This document shows, one piece after another, positions 22,879 through 31,129 of a stretch of DNA of 32,608 bases. Both the position numbers and the translations under genes were made by a program. This DNA is from Desulfosporosinus sp. I2 (GTDB lineage: Bacteria; Bacillota; Desulfitobacteriia; Desulfitobacteriales; Desulfitobacteriaceae). The stretch spans positions 1 through 32,608 of the forward strand of contig NZ_JYNH01000041.1 in assembly GCF_000960765.1 (NCBI RefSeq). The letters are read 5' to 3'. Numbering within the stretch: position 1 is the stretch's first letter; every line of letters begins with the position of its first letter. Under the pieces are notes generated by a model. That model was not told the DNA's origin. It worked only from the letters and a program-made list of their open reading frames with translations, and did not search any database.

Positions 22879-24264
22879 ATGGAGAAAACGACTCAGCGCA
22901 AAATGGTCACTATCGCGATGCTTGTCTCGATTTTACTGGTTGCTATCGATACGACCATCGTTACTACCGCTATGCCTCACATTGTGCAACAATTGAGCGG
23001 CTTGAACCTACTTAGTTGGGTTTTCGCGATTTATCTGCTCACCTCGTCCGTAACCGCACCGATTTATGGTAAACTCGCGGACCTATTTGGCAGGAAGTCC
23101 ATTTTTATCTTCGGCATTTCGCTATTCGTCATTGGTTCCATGGTGTCCGGTATGGCACAGACCATGTATCAGTTAGTTTTGTTTCGTGGCTTTCAAGGCC
23201 TCGGCGCTGGTGCTGTGCTGCCGCTGACCTTCACAATTATCGCTGATCTCTATGCGGGGGAAGAGCGCGCCAAGATGCAGGGGGTATTCAGCTCAGTTTG
23301 GGGCGTTGCCGGGTTGCTCGGCCCTTTAGTGGGAGGACTGTTTGTCGATCACATCTCGTGGCGATGGATTTTTTATATCAACGTTCCGATTGGGATTGTC
23401 GCCATTTTCTTAGTGCTCAGTTTTCTTCACGAAACGAAGCTTGAGAAAACGAAGAAAACCATTGATTATTGGGGAGCGGCGCTGTTTACCATTTCCATGG
23501 GTTCACTTCTCTTTGCGTTGATCAGTGGGGGACAGTTGTATGCCTGGAACTCAGTTGAGATCATCTCCTTATTTATCGTCGCAATTGTTTTCTTAATGGC
23601 CTTTGTTTTTGTGGAGAATAAGGCGAAGGAACCCATGCTCCCCTTATCCCTCTTTAAAATACCGGTCATTGCCGTATCCAATGCAGTGGGCTTTGTGGCT
23701 AGCGGCGTTTTGATCGGCGTCAATGTGTATTTGCCAGTTTGGATACAGACCTTGCTTGGCCATAGCGCCACTAGTTCGGGGCTAACCCTGATGCCGATGT
23801 CCTTCGCTTGGCCGCTGGCATCCACTTTAGCTGGACGGTTTATGTACAAAATCGGATCCAAAACCACGGCAGTATTCGGTGCGGTGCTGATTATGGCAGG
23901 TTCAGCCTGGTTGCTGCTTGTCAATACCGGCTCCCCATATTGGTATTTCGTAGGAATCATGATTGTCATCGGCTTTGGCATGGGTTGTTCCTTTACGCCG
24001 TTAACTGTCTTGGTGCAGTCAGCCGTCGGTTGGAATTTACGCGGTGCGGCTACAGCTTCCAACACCTTTTCGCGATCCCTTGGACAAACCATGGGGGTTG
24101 CAGTGTTAGGCACAGTGTTCAATAATACAATGAATCAAAAAGGCATGGCCCAGGGTTTACAGGTGGTCTTTATCTTGGTATTCGCCATTTCTTTAGTGAC
24201 TTTGCTGATAAGTATTTTATTACCATCCCATCGCAGTATAATGGCTCAGCAAAAAGCAGATTAA
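22879..24264 (+). CDS. MFS multidrug efflux transporter, DHA2 (EmrB/QacA) family
   Basis: A 461-aa proton-driven exporter with about 14 membrane helices. Visible motifs are D1 (LLVAIDTTIVTTAMP), motif A (GKLADLFGRKSIF), motif B (LVLFRGFQGLGAGAVLPL) and antiporter motif C (GLLGPLVGGLFVD). The ATG at 22879-22881 is used, with GGGG 11 bases upstream; a TTG directly before it is an alternative. It is the longest plus-strand gene in the window. Codon use appears more GC-rich than its neighbours, compatible with horizontal acquisition. The substrate is unknown; the family exports cationic dyes, antiseptics and antibiotics. A strong hairpin follows. Confidence 0.93.
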   Translation: MEKTTQRKMVTIAMLVSILLVAIDTTIVTTAMPHIVQQLSGLNLLSWVFAIYLLTSSVTAPIYGKLADLFGRKSIFIFGISLFVIGSMVSGMAQTMYQLVLFRGFQGLGAGAVLPLTFTIIADLYAGEERAKMQGVFSSVWGVAGLLGPLVGGLFVDHISWRWIFYINVPIGIVAIFLVLSFLHETKLEKTKKTIDYWGAALFTISMGSLLFALISGGQLYAWNSVEIISLFIVAIVFLMAFVFVENKAKEPMLPLSLFKIPVIAVSNAVGFVASGVLIGVNVYLPVWIQTLLGHSATSSGLTLMPMSFAWPLASTLAGRFMYKIGSKTTAVFGAVLIMAGSAWLLLVNTGSPYWYFVGIMIVIGFGMGCSFTPLTVLVQSAVGWNLRGAATASNTFSRSLGQTMGVAVLGTVFNNTMNQKGMAQGLQVVFILVFAISLVTLLISILLPSHRSIMAQQKAD

Positions 24265-24332
24265 GATTAACAAAAAAATAAGGGGGTGTGTGAAAACTCA
24301 GTCTCCAAAACTCCAAGTGGTTTTAACAAGCA

Positions 24333-24380
24333 AAAATCGTCCCATTTCACTATCAAAGTGGAGTGAGGACGATTTTGTTT
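24333..24380 (+). terminator. Terminator after the MFS gene
   Basis: AAAATCGTCC (24333-24342) pairs perfectly with GGACGATTTT (24367-24376), with an inner CACT/AGTG pairing, and is followed by TGTTTTG on the plus strand. It lies about 70 bases after the stop codon. Confidence 0.7.
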
Positions 24381-24525
24381 TGTTGTTATAGAAGCAAAAG
24401 TGGGGATGTGAAAACAGCTTAAACAAGTTTTAGTACAGCCCCTTTAAGCTGTGCCACGAACTTCATTCAGCTGATCTAATCTTTTTGATTTGCCTTAAAT
24501 TAAACAGTTAGGATGAACCTGACAC
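24381..24525. other. Spacer with IS-end-like words
   Basis: GGGGATGTGAAAACAGC (near 24402) resembles GGGGGTGTGTGAAAACTC before the terminator (near 24281), and ACAGCTT recurs inverted as AAGCTGT (near 24448). Such words are seen at insertion sequence ends, but no transposase or clear inverted repeat pair is present. Confidence 0.25.
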
Positions 24526-25110
24526 TTATCGACAGCCTTCATTGATTCGGGAATATTCAACTCCGATAAAATTATCCGACCATTGCCATGACTTACCTTT
24601 TACAAAACCGGTGGCAAGCGCCCAATCATCCAACTGTTGAACAGATAATCGATGGTCAATAGGCGGTCCCATTTCCGTAGAAGCCTTGGCCCACTCAATG
24701 ACCACCAATCGACCGTCCGTTTTAAGAATTCTATTTAACTCACAAAAAAATACAACCGGATCATCAACTTCGTGTATAACGAGTGACGTTATAATCCCAT
24801 CTACCAATTGGTTAGGGAGTGGAAAACGACTCTCTTCGGATTGAAGAACTTTAACATTGAGGACCTGTAGCTGAGTGAGACTTTTATTTAGATCGTCAAG
24901 CATCTCAGCTCGTATATCGAGAGCGTACACTTGCTGTACTTCTTTGGCAAGTGGGATTGTAAAAAATCCTGTACCACAACCAATATCTGCCCATACAGTG
25001 TGAGATCCGAGCCCAATGTCCTTTAAAACTAGAGCTGGGGGCAAAATTGCCTCACGTTCTTTGCTGGTAAGCTTTTTTCGATTCTCAGGATTAAATTTAT
25101 GTGCCGACAT
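24526..25110 (-). CDS. Class I SAM-dependent methyltransferase
   Basis: A 194-aa protein with the Rossmann-like SAM site: motif I VWADIGCGTGFFTIPLA (about residues 39-55), the acidic end of strand 2 (YALDIRAEML), motif II-like DGIITSLVIHEVDD, and motif III RILKTDGRLVVIEW. It resembles the UbiE/Methyltransf_11 group. The ATG at 25108-25110 has GGAGG eight bases upstream; a TTG start 15 bases earlier is less likely. The substrate is unknown; small-molecule or arsenite-type methylation cannot be decided, and there is no conserved cysteine set for ArsM. It stands alone. Confidence 0.85.
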   Translation of the reverse strand: MSAHKFNPENRKKLTSKEREAILPPALVLKDIGLGSHTVWADIGCGTGFFTIPLAKEVQQVYALDIRAEMLDDLNKSLTQLQVLNVKVLQSEESRFPLPNQLVDGIITSLVIHEVDDPVVFFCELNRILKTDGRLVVIEWAKASTEMGPPIDHRLSVQQLDDWALATGFVKGKSWQWSDNFIGVEYSRINEGCR

Positions 25111-25295
25111 AGCTGCCTCCTCCAATCAGTTCTCTGAAATAGATACATTGTTTAATTCAAACTAATCTTTGCTTTCGCCACGAATTCGTAACCATTTGGT
25201 GCCGCATCCTTTTCAAAACTATACCTTACCACTTTGCCCTGTCAATTGATTTTCAGTTTGGAGTTGAGCTGAGATGTTTGGACTTCTGAAGAGAG

Positions 25296-26153
25296 TTAAC
25301 TACAGCAAAACACCATTTGGCCAAGTTTAACCCCTAAATTCTCCGCTACAATCTCACACTTAGCGCGCAGCAAGAAATATAGCCTTCTATCCTCTTTGCC
25401 AAGAGCCTCTAAAGACTCATAATTAGCCTGTCCTTTACTGATCACCAGATCAGCTTTTTTATAGGCCTGTATGAATTCTTCTGAACAATCTTTGAGAACC
25501 GTACCTAAAAACCCGCTGCCATTTGAAATCACACGGAATTGTTCTGTCATACCGACGTGAACCGCATCTTCGAGCGTGGCATCATTCAAAATCGGTCGAT
25601 CCTTTACTGCATAGGTCACCCGGATACCTTGTTCGGACAATTGCTCCGCTAATAGCCTATCGAAGGCAATTTCTCCGCTGTTATCTCCGAGGATTAAGAT
25701 TTCCCGAGCTGCTTTTAGTTTTTCTTGAAACGAGACGTAATCATCCCGGGCGAAATCCTTCTCCATGGCTTCCTGAATACTCCCCTCAACATCGAACTCT
25801 TTCAGAATGCCCATATCGATAATATTGCCGGCCACAGCAATTTTCAAAGACATAAAAAGTGGATCGCTACTTTGAGCAATTTTCTCTTTTAACTCGGGAA
25901 GGAGTTTGAGGGCCAAATCATTGGACTCCTGTTTGGCCTTATGAAAGGGATCTTCGATTCCCAGCAGCTCATTGACTTTTCTAAGAATAATCGTCGAATT
26001 CTCTGCCGGGGTTCCCTGTGGGTCTAATTGAGGAAAGAGGGGCAGAGTCTGATGAATGATTTCTCTCATTTTTTCCTCGGAAATTTCTGTTTGTGTTAAA
26101 GTATTGATCGTTTGCGTTATATAGCATGGAATACATTGAAGGACAACGTTCAC
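25296..26153 (-). CDS. DUF89/ARMT1-like damage-control phosphatase
   Basis: A 285-aa protein of the DUF89 family, metal-dependent phosphatases that hydrolyse damaged or surplus sugar-phosphate metabolites. Visible are the N-terminal CIPC (residues 8-11), the metal-site LILGDNSGEIAFDRLL in the middle, the following VKDRPILNDATLEDA, and DLVISKGQANYESL near the C-terminus. The order and length match the bacterial subfamily with the N-terminal cysteines. The start has no ideal ribosome binding site but the family N-terminus begins here. It is monocistronic. The exact substrate is unknown. Confidence 0.85.
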   Translation of the reverse strand: MNVVLQCIPCYITQTINTLTQTEISEEKMREIIHQTLPLFPQLDPQGTPAENSTIILRKVNELLGIEDPFHKAKQESNDLALKLLPELKEKIAQSSDPLFMSLKIAVAGNIIDMGILKEFDVEGSIQEAMEKDFARDDYVSFQEKLKAAREILILGDNSGEIAFDRLLAEQLSEQGIRVTYAVKDRPILNDATLEDAVHVGMTEQFRVISNGSGFLGTVLKDCSEEFIQAYKKADLVISKGQANYESLEALGKEDRRLYFLLRAKCEIVAENLGVKLGQMVFCCS

Positions 26154-26374
26154 GAATAAGGGCCTCCTCTACAGTAATCATTGAGCAAACCTATACCTCA
26201 ACTCAAAGCATCGCTGCGAAACAACTTTAGCGAGTACCAAAAACCCTCTTTTTCAGATAGTTCAAAGTGAAATATAAGAGTATTATGCAACTAGTTCTAG
26301 TTTATTATAAATTACGCATCAACATTTCGGTCATAAGCTTATCAAACACCCTTAACATTTGGCCTGAGTAAATG

Positions 26375-26851
26375 TTATAAGTTTAGATACATTGCTTTAC
26401 TTAGTTCTTTAAAACCTTTCCTCACATAAAAAACTTCGGCTTCCGAATTAAAGGAGTAGACTTTTAATTCAATTCTATTCACACCTTTACTTTTAGCCCA
26501 TTCAACGACTCTCTTTAACAGTAAGGACCCTATATGATGGTTATGGTACTCTTTTTTTACCGCAATACCATCAAGTTGTGCCCATTCCCTCTTCTTGATC
26601 ACAGGAAAATTAGCAGACGTTTGAAGGTTACATTCTGCATAAGCAACCACCTTTGAATCGACCTCGGCCACAAAAAGGGCCTTATTTCCATCATTGATGC
26701 TTTCCAATATGTACTCTTTTGCCCTTGCATATTCTTCCGGTTTAATAAAAAGTTCAGGATGATTCAATCTGTGGAGTTCATCAAGTTCGACATAAACCTC
26801 ACATAAACCTTCGTAATCGTTGATGCTTGCTTCTCTGATCTTTATTTCCAT
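26375..26851 (-). CDS. GNAT-family N-acetyltransferase
   Basis: A 158-aa acetyltransferase: IKIREASINDYEGLCEVYVE at the start, KALFVAEVDSKVVAYAECNL in the middle, then the acetyl-CoA site LDGIAVKKEYHNHHIGSLLL and the final NSEAEVFYVRKGFKELSKAM. The ATG at 26849-26851 is chosen because GGAGGAAG lies just upstream; a longer frame reads back through the terminator of the Uma2 gene and is not coding. Length fits GNAT enzymes (140-170 aa). The substrate cannot be predicted. Confidence 0.9.
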   Translation of the reverse strand: MEIKIREASINDYEGLCEVYVELDELHRLNHPELFIKPEEYARAKEYILESINDGNKALFVAEVDSKVVAYAECNLQTSANFPVIKKREWAQLDGIAVKKEYHNHHIGSLLLKRVVEWAKSKGVNRIELKVYSFNSEAEVFYVRKGFKELSKAMYLNL

Positions 26852-26940
26852 ATAGCTTCCTCCGCTGAATACTATCTTCAAACTTAGAAAATTCGCCGCT
26901 GTTCTATGATTCCCTGCCATAGTCCGATCCTTTTTCAGCC

Positions 26941-26975
26941 AAAAGGCCGCCTGACATTTAGTCAAGCGGCCTAAG
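26941..26975 (-). terminator. Terminator of the Uma2 gene
   Basis: AGGCCGC (26944-26950) pairs with GCGGCCT (26966-26972), with an inner TGAC/GTCA pairing, and TTTT follows on the minus strand. It lies 24 bases beyond the Uma2 stop. Confidence 0.8.
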
Positions 26976-26995
26976 TCAACTACCCAGTCATAATA

Positions 26996-27586
26996 TCAAG
27001 TATTTTTTTCTTCTATGCCTTCAAACACTGGTTTTAAATCGATCGTGAAATCTGGAAAAACAGATAATTGCACTTTATCATCCTCTGTGTACGCTTCTGG
27101 GCGACCGTAACGTTTGTTTTCCTGTAAGGTAAACACGTTTATATATTTGCCATCCGGTTCTACAATCCAATATTCGTTAACGCTGGCTTTTTCATACTTG
27201 TTGAACTTGACTACCCTGTCCTGCCTGGCAGTCGATGGTGAAGATATTTCAATGATCATAGTCGGTACCCCGAAATATCCGGTTTTCCTAAGTTTAGTTT
27301 CATCACATACTACAACAACATCCGGTTGTATAATATTTGAAATTTGATCGTCATTTTCAGTGTCTTCTGCTAGGCATAAGTCAAAGGGGGATGTAAACAC
27401 TCTACATGGTTTACCAATCAGGTAGTTTGATATTTGTCTGTGAAGCTCACTAGATATGCTTTGATGTTGCCATTTTGGAGCAGACTGCATATAAGGCACT
27501 CCATCAATTATTTCCCATCGTTCATTTTCCGGCCAAGTTATATAATCAGCGTAGGTATGTTTTTTATTTTCTTCTGGTAAGGACAT
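26996..27586 (-). CDS. Uma2-family (DUF820) putative nuclease
   Basis: A 196-aa PD-(D/E)XK-fold protein: N-terminus HTYADYITWPENERWEIIDG, then the catalytic set IIQPDVVVVCD, PTMIIEISSPST and KFNKYEKASVNEYWIVEPDG. The Uma2 family is abundant in cyanobacteria and some Firmicutes and its role is unknown, though the fold suggests DNA cleavage. ATG at 27584-27586 or the adjacent GTG at 27587-27589 may serve; GGGCGG lies upstream. An extended -10 promoter (TGCTATAAT) is at 27658-27666. The first 48 codons and the upstream region also occur as a truncated copy at 12579-12885. Confidence 0.88.
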   Translation of the reverse strand: MSLPEENKKHTYADYITWPENERWEIIDGVPYMQSAPKWQHQSISSELHRQISNYLIGKPCRVFTSPFDLCLAEDTENDDQISNIIQPDVVVVCDETKLRKTGYFGVPTMIIEISSPSTARQDRVVKFNKYEKASVNEYWIVEPDGKYINVFTLQENKRYGRPEAYTEDDKVQLSVFPDFTIDLKPVFEGIEEKNT

Positions 27587-27749
27587 CACATGATCCGCCC
27601 TTTCTTATTTTTCGATATAATCATGGCCATCCTTTAAGTACCAAACCATTTTCCCATATTATAGCATATTTTTGATTATTTTTTCCTCCGCTCAATAAAT
27701 CTTGCTATCGACAAGTTCTCTATGAATATCCCATCATCCTGCTATAGAA
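27441..27749. repeat. Direct repeat with 12579-12885
   Basis: This is the parental-looking copy, because it includes the start of the full Uma2 gene and its promoter. See the partner for the comparison. One repeat end falls within the coding sequence, so the duplication was not gene-precise. Confidence 0.9.
27658..27666 (-). promoter_or_regulatory. Extended -10 promoter of the Uma2 gene
   Basis: TGCTATAAT on the minus strand; no good -35 box is visible. The copy at 12.6 kb has TATAAT in the same place but TG-T instead of TG-C. Confidence 0.5.
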
Positions 27750-27807
27750 GTTCTACCTGCTATGACACGCAAGTATTGGGAAATCCATGAATTATGCACA
27801 TTCAAAA

Positions 27808-27854
27808 AAGAGCCCTTCAGTAGCCGTTAGTTTTTCGGCTGCTGAAGGGCTCTT
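27808..27854 (-). terminator. Terminator of the homocysteine methyltransferase gene
   Basis: A 19-bp stem (AAGAGCCCTTCAGTAGCCG with its partner, one mismatch) with a nine-base loop is followed on the minus strand by six T. It lies 27 bases beyond the stop codon. Confidence 0.88.
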
Positions 27855-27880
27855 AATTTCAGAAACTATATTTGAGGCAA

Positions 27881-29188
27881 TCAGTTGGTTATAGGTTCCA
27901 ACTCTTCATTGAGAATTAAGGCACCGTAGTGTTTTAATTGAGAAAGAGATATTTCCGTATTATCTGATAAAACTACTCCGACCTTTCCAGGATAATATCT
28001 TAAAAATTTATCGAGAATTTCAGTTGACGCAGACTTAATGACTAGTGGTTTTTTAATTGAAAAACTAATGTTGCTAGTAAATCCCGATACGTCGAAAGGT
28101 TCATTCATGTTACCAAAATCTATTAAAAGGCAATCCATATTTTCTGATTTATAGTCTCCTATCAAGTTGTAAAAATCACCGTTTTTTAACATTTCCACAG
28201 CATTATTTTCTTTAAGCGAAAGCTTTTTAACCAAGTATTCCTTGTCTTTAGAAAGTACAAGATGATTAAAGGCAGAAGTAATTGTCGAATTAGATTTTAA
28301 TTCTAAATCTGGAGTTTTGATCTTATCTAGTTCTTTCTTTATCGCGCTGATGAATTCTGGCGTCGTACCACAACATCCACCAATAAGTCTTACTCCATTC
28401 TCTACAAAGTCTTTTGTATATGCACTAAATTGTTCTGGTTTTTGTTCATATACTGCCTCTCCATTCACTAAATTAGGCATCCCAGCATTTGCTTTCACTG
28501 TAAGAGGAATTGATGTAACAGAATACATTTTTTTAATGGGTTCTATTAAACTATCTGGACCTCCTGAACAATTAGCACCCACGACTGCTACTCCTAATGA
28601 TTGGCACACAATAGCACACACCTCTGCTGAATTACCAGACAGCGTTCTACTATTTTCATTAAAGGTTATTGAAGCAATAATCGGAAGCGTAGTAGTTTCT
28701 TTAGCAGCCAATATAGCTGCCCTTAATTCATTTAAATCTGAAAACGTTTCAAAATTAACAATATCTGCACCTGCATCTTCTATTGCCCTTAATTGCTCTT
28801 TAAAAATACTATAGGCTTTATCAAAACTCAAATCTCCTGCAGGTTCTAAAATCATACCAGTTGGACCCACTGAAGCGGCAACATAAGTGTCATCACCAGC
28901 AATTTCTTTTGCTAATTTCACCCCTTCAAAGTTAAGTTGATAAGTTTTATCCCCTAAATTATGCATCTCTAGTGTCACTCTATTGCCTGGAAACGTATTA
29001 GTTTGAATTACATCCGATCCTGCTTGTTTGTATAGATTATATAGATTCTTAACCTCATCTGGTTTTGATAAATTCCACGATTCTGAAGCTTCATTTCCTT
29101 TTAAACCTCTTCTTTGAAGCATAACACCTTTAGATCCATCATATAATAAAACCCTTTCATGGATAGCATCTAGAAAATTCTTCATCAT
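27881..29188 (-). CDS. Homocysteine S-methyltransferase-family protein with degenerate pterin-domain half
   Basis: A 435-aa protein. Residues 1 to about 290 form a MetH/BHMT-type barrel: LYDGSKGVMLQRRGL, GSDVIQTNTFPGNR, the zinc cysteine in VGANCSGGPDS and the pair in LIGGCCGTTPEF. These bind homocysteine and zinc. The C-terminal 130 residues recall the first half of the methyl-tetrahydrofolate (pterin) domain of MetH-like clostridial proteins but lack its motifs, and end where that half would end (HYGALILNEELEPITN). No cobalamin domain follows. The start is the first of two ATGs at 29188 with GGGAG upstream. The methyl donor is unknown. AT-rich codon use sets it apart from the thioesterase-nitroreductase pair. 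Confidence 0.88.
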   Translation of the reverse strand: MMKNFLDAIHERVLLYDGSKGVMLQRRGLKGNEASESWNLSKPDEVKNLYNLYKQAGSDVIQTNTFPGNRVTLEMHNLGDKTYQLNFEGVKLAKEIAGDDTYVAASVGPTGMILEPAGDLSFDKAYSIFKEQLRAIEDAGADIVNFETFSDLNELRAAILAAKETTTLPIIASITFNENSRTLSGNSAEVCAIVCQSLGVAVVGANCSGGPDSLIEPIKKMYSVTSIPLTVKANAGMPNLVNGEAVYEQKPEQFSAYTKDFVENGVRLIGGCCGTTPEFISAIKKELDKIKTPDLELKSNSTITSAFNHLVLSKDKEYLVKKLSLKENNAVEMLKNGDFYNLIGDYKSENMDCLLIDFGNMNEPFDVSGFTSNISFSIKKPLVIKSASTEILDKFLRYYPGKVGVVLSDNTEISLSQLKHYGALILNEELEPITN

Positions 29189-29388
29189 TTCATCTCCCTT
29201 GTGTGTTATTATACTACACGAATGCTTTCCTGATCGACCTGTTTTACGCAAATCAAAAGAACGCACTCCCAATCCTGCAGACTGAGCCATTCGCCCAGCG
29301 TTGCGGTCAGCCCCAGCAAAATCTTCAGCCGATAGTAATCTTAGAGTTCTTGATAGGAGGGAGCCGCAGCATGATCATGCTGCTCTCG
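29189..29388. other. Upstream region of the methyltransferase gene, with a possible gene remnant
   Basis: A minus-strand TATAAT with TAG before it lies near 29210. Further upstream a 41-codon frame reads LKILLGLTATLGEWLSLQDW ECVLLI, vaguely like a membrane segment of a diacylglycerol kinase-type protein, without start or family-defining motif. Nothing certain is encoded. Confidence 0.2.
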
Positions 29389-29766
29389 TCAGAAGATATA
29401 AGAAATGGAAACAACAAGTTGGTCATCATCGTCTTTGGAAAAAGTAAATCTGACTTCTTCTAATTGACTTGATTCATTTAGTATTGCTTCTTTAGCTTCT
29501 TTAGCGTCTTTAATTTCAATATTTACTGGGATGTTTTTTAATGTTAATATATTATTTTCTTTTTTGATTTCTATTGAGAAATTGGTATAATACCTTTTAA
29601 ATAATTGATAAAACTCATTGAATTTATCAATGCCATCTTTAACCAAAATTTTTTCATTCTCGTAGTAATTTCCGGAGGACATTTCTTCAAACAAATGATG
29701 TGGCATAGGAATACCCTTTATTTGCCTAGCTATTTGACCATTTTCTCTCTCCATACTAATATGCAA
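29389..29766 (-). CDS. Hypothetical protein (125 aa)
   Basis: A lysine- and glutamate-rich 125-aa frame with regular alternation of charged and hydrophobic residues (FYQLFKRYYTNFSIEIKKEN, then NILTLKNIPVNIEIKDAKEA), ending QLVVSISYIF. It looks like a real alpha/beta protein, but I recognise no family. Possible starts are ATGs at 29766 and 29754; neither has a good ribosome binding site, so the N-terminus may be lost. It is AT-rich. A coding-like fragment lies directly upstream (29781-29940), so both may be parts of one decayed gene. Confidence 0.45.
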   Translation of the reverse strand: MHISMERENGQIARQIKGIPMPHHLFEEMSSGNYYENEKILVKDGIDKFNEFYQLFKRYYTNFSIEIKKENNILTLKNIPVNIEIKDAKEAKEAILNESSQLEEVRFTFSKDDDDQLVVSISYIF

Positions 29767-29780
29767 TGACGAGGAAAAGT

Positions 29781-29940
29781 CTAAAAATCTATATTAGAGC
29801 CAATCAGTCCTACGTCAAGAACTACTTCATTATATCCAGACCATCCATAATGAACAATAAAGTAAGAATCCCGTGAAAACCGTCTAGCAGAAAAACAAGC
29901 GCCCTCTAGGAGATTTCTAAAGGGTTCAATCAATTTCGTG
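29781..29940 (-). pseudogene. Unidentified coding fragment
   Basis: A minus-strand frame reading KLIEPFRNLLEGACFSARRF and then SRDSYFIVHYGWSGYNEVVL before a stop at 29781. The protein-like composition is good, but upstream the frame runs into the terminator hairpin at 29954-29998 and no start site exists. It is probably a remnant; the family is not recognised. Confidence 0.3.
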
Positions 29941-29953
29941 AAGACTGATGAGA

Positions 29954-29998
29954 AAAGCATCCTTGTGGCCACTTAGGCATACCAAGGATGCTTTTTTT
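29954..29998. terminator. Bidirectional terminator after the thioesterase gene
   Basis: AAAGCATCCTTG (29954-29965) pairs perfectly with CAAGGATGCTTT (29983-29994). Seven T follow on the plus strand and four on the minus strand. On the minus strand it ends the nitroreductase-thioesterase unit. Confidence 0.8.
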
Positions 29999-30043
29999 GT
30001 AAAGAATGTTGAAATCAAAAGAGTATTATAAATGTTGATCGTT

Positions 30044-30466
30044 TCAATGTTCAAAAGCTTGGACCAAAGATCGGAAGAAATCCGGCACCGTTTCTGATTT
30101 GCGTTTTACAGGGTCGTAGTTTACATAGATAGTTTGGCCTCTAAATACCATATCCTCAAAACCGTTTTTGTAAATCTCGAACTCGACATTATAACTTGTC
30201 CTTCCCACATGGGAAATACGCACACCTATTTCTAACTCGTCATCAAACATAGCTGAACTTATAAACTCCTGGGTTGTTTTGACCAAAGCCATATCCATTT
30301 TGCCTTCTTGAGCAAGTTGCTTATAATCAAGACCGATATTACGGAAGTATTCAGTTAATGCTACATCCATATAGGTTAAATAGTGAGCATTAAATACAAT
30401 TCCCTGCCAATCAACTTCCGAATAGCGAACCCTTAACCGATGGAAAAAGCGAAAATCACTGCGCAT
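30044..30466 (-). CDS. Acyl-CoA thioesterase, 4HBT/YbgC-like hotdog fold
   Basis: A 140-aa hotdog-fold protein with the signature RYSEVDWQGIVFNAHYLTYM, in which the aspartate of EVDWQG is the catalytic acid of the 4-hydroxybenzoyl-CoA thioesterase/YbgC group. It hydrolyses acyl-CoA thioesters. The ATG at 30464-30466 has GAGGGA eight bases upstream, and that site overlaps the stop of the nitroreductase gene, so the two are translationally coupled. Length is normal. The acyl substrate is unknown. Confidence 0.88.
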   Translation of the reverse strand: MRSDFRFFHRLRVRYSEVDWQGIVFNAHYLTYMDVALTEYFRNIGLDYKQLAQEGKMDMALVKTTQEFISSAMFDDELEIGVRISHVGRTSYNVEFEIYKNGFEDMVFRGQTIYVNYDPVKRKSETVPDFFRSLVQAFEH

Positions 30467-30480
30467 AATCGTTCCCTCAC

Positions 30481-31005
30481 TTACCAAACTTCTCGATGAA
30501 TACGGGTTTCATCATAATGATCTTCAGCTAGTTTAGTTCCTACAGGATACCCTAAGGAAACGATGCTAAATGGCACCATCTCTTCAGGTATGTTAAAAAG
30601 TTCTCGTATTCCCTTCAGTCTTAAAGAATCAGGGTACACCGCAAGCCAAACGGCCCCCAATCCAAGTGAATGGGCAGCCAGAAGAATATTTTGAGTAGCT
30701 GCTGAGCAGTCTTGAATCCAAAGCTGGCGCAACTCTTCTTCGTACTTTACCTTAGAAGGATCTGCTACGACTAAAATTGCCAAGGCTGCACCTGGCAGCA
30801 TTTTGGAATAGGGATGAAATTCAGGAACTTTTTTAAGTTTATCCCTGTTAGTAATCACTAAAAACTCCCACGGCTGCTCATTGCCGGCCGAGGGAGCGTT
30901 CATGGCCGCTCGTAACATCCATTGTACCTGATCCTCGCTTATCGGTTGGTCAACGTATTTACGAATACTCCTTCGAGTAATAATCGTCTTTAAGGCTTCG
31001 TTCAA
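30481..31005 (-). CDS. Nitroreductase-family FMN oxidoreductase
   Basis: A 174-aa protein with the FMN-binding RRSIRKYVDQPIS at residues 12-24, the loop NAPSAGNEQPWEFLVI, and GLGAVWLAVYPD followed by SIVSLGYPVG. These define the short nitroreductase type that works as a homodimer, reducing nitro groups, flavins or quinones with NAD(P)H. The start has GAGGAGG upstream. It is first in a two-gene unit with the thioesterase. The substrate cannot be predicted. Confidence 0.9.
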   Translation of the reverse strand: MNEALKTIITRRSIRKYVDQPISEDQVQWMLRAAMNAPSAGNEQPWEFLVITNRDKLKKVPEFHPYSKMLPGAALAILVVADPSKVKYEEELRQLWIQDCSAATQNILLAAHSLGLGAVWLAVYPDSLRLKGIRELFNIPEEMVPFSIVSLGYPVGTKLAEDHYDETRIHREVW

Positions 31006-31129
31006 TAATAATCCTCCTCACTTTAAGCATAATACAGTAGCTTATAAAAAGTTTAAATAAGTTCGAGAAAAAAGCAAGAGAGAATGCTATTGATAAAGTA
31101 AATCAATAGCAAGCAACCTATTCATCTAT

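Noticed and set aside
23466-24122. A 218-codon minus-strand frame inside the MFS gene
   Set aside because: It lies fully antisense to a well-supported transporter, has no ribosome binding site, and its composition mirrors the transporter's codons.
24281-24460. Possible insertion sequence remnant after the MFS gene
   Set aside because: Only short resembling words; no transposase piece or matching terminal inverted repeats could be established.
28317-28814. A 165-codon plus-strand frame inside the homocysteine methyltransferase gene
   Set aside because: Antisense to a gene with clear catalytic motifs and without start signals.
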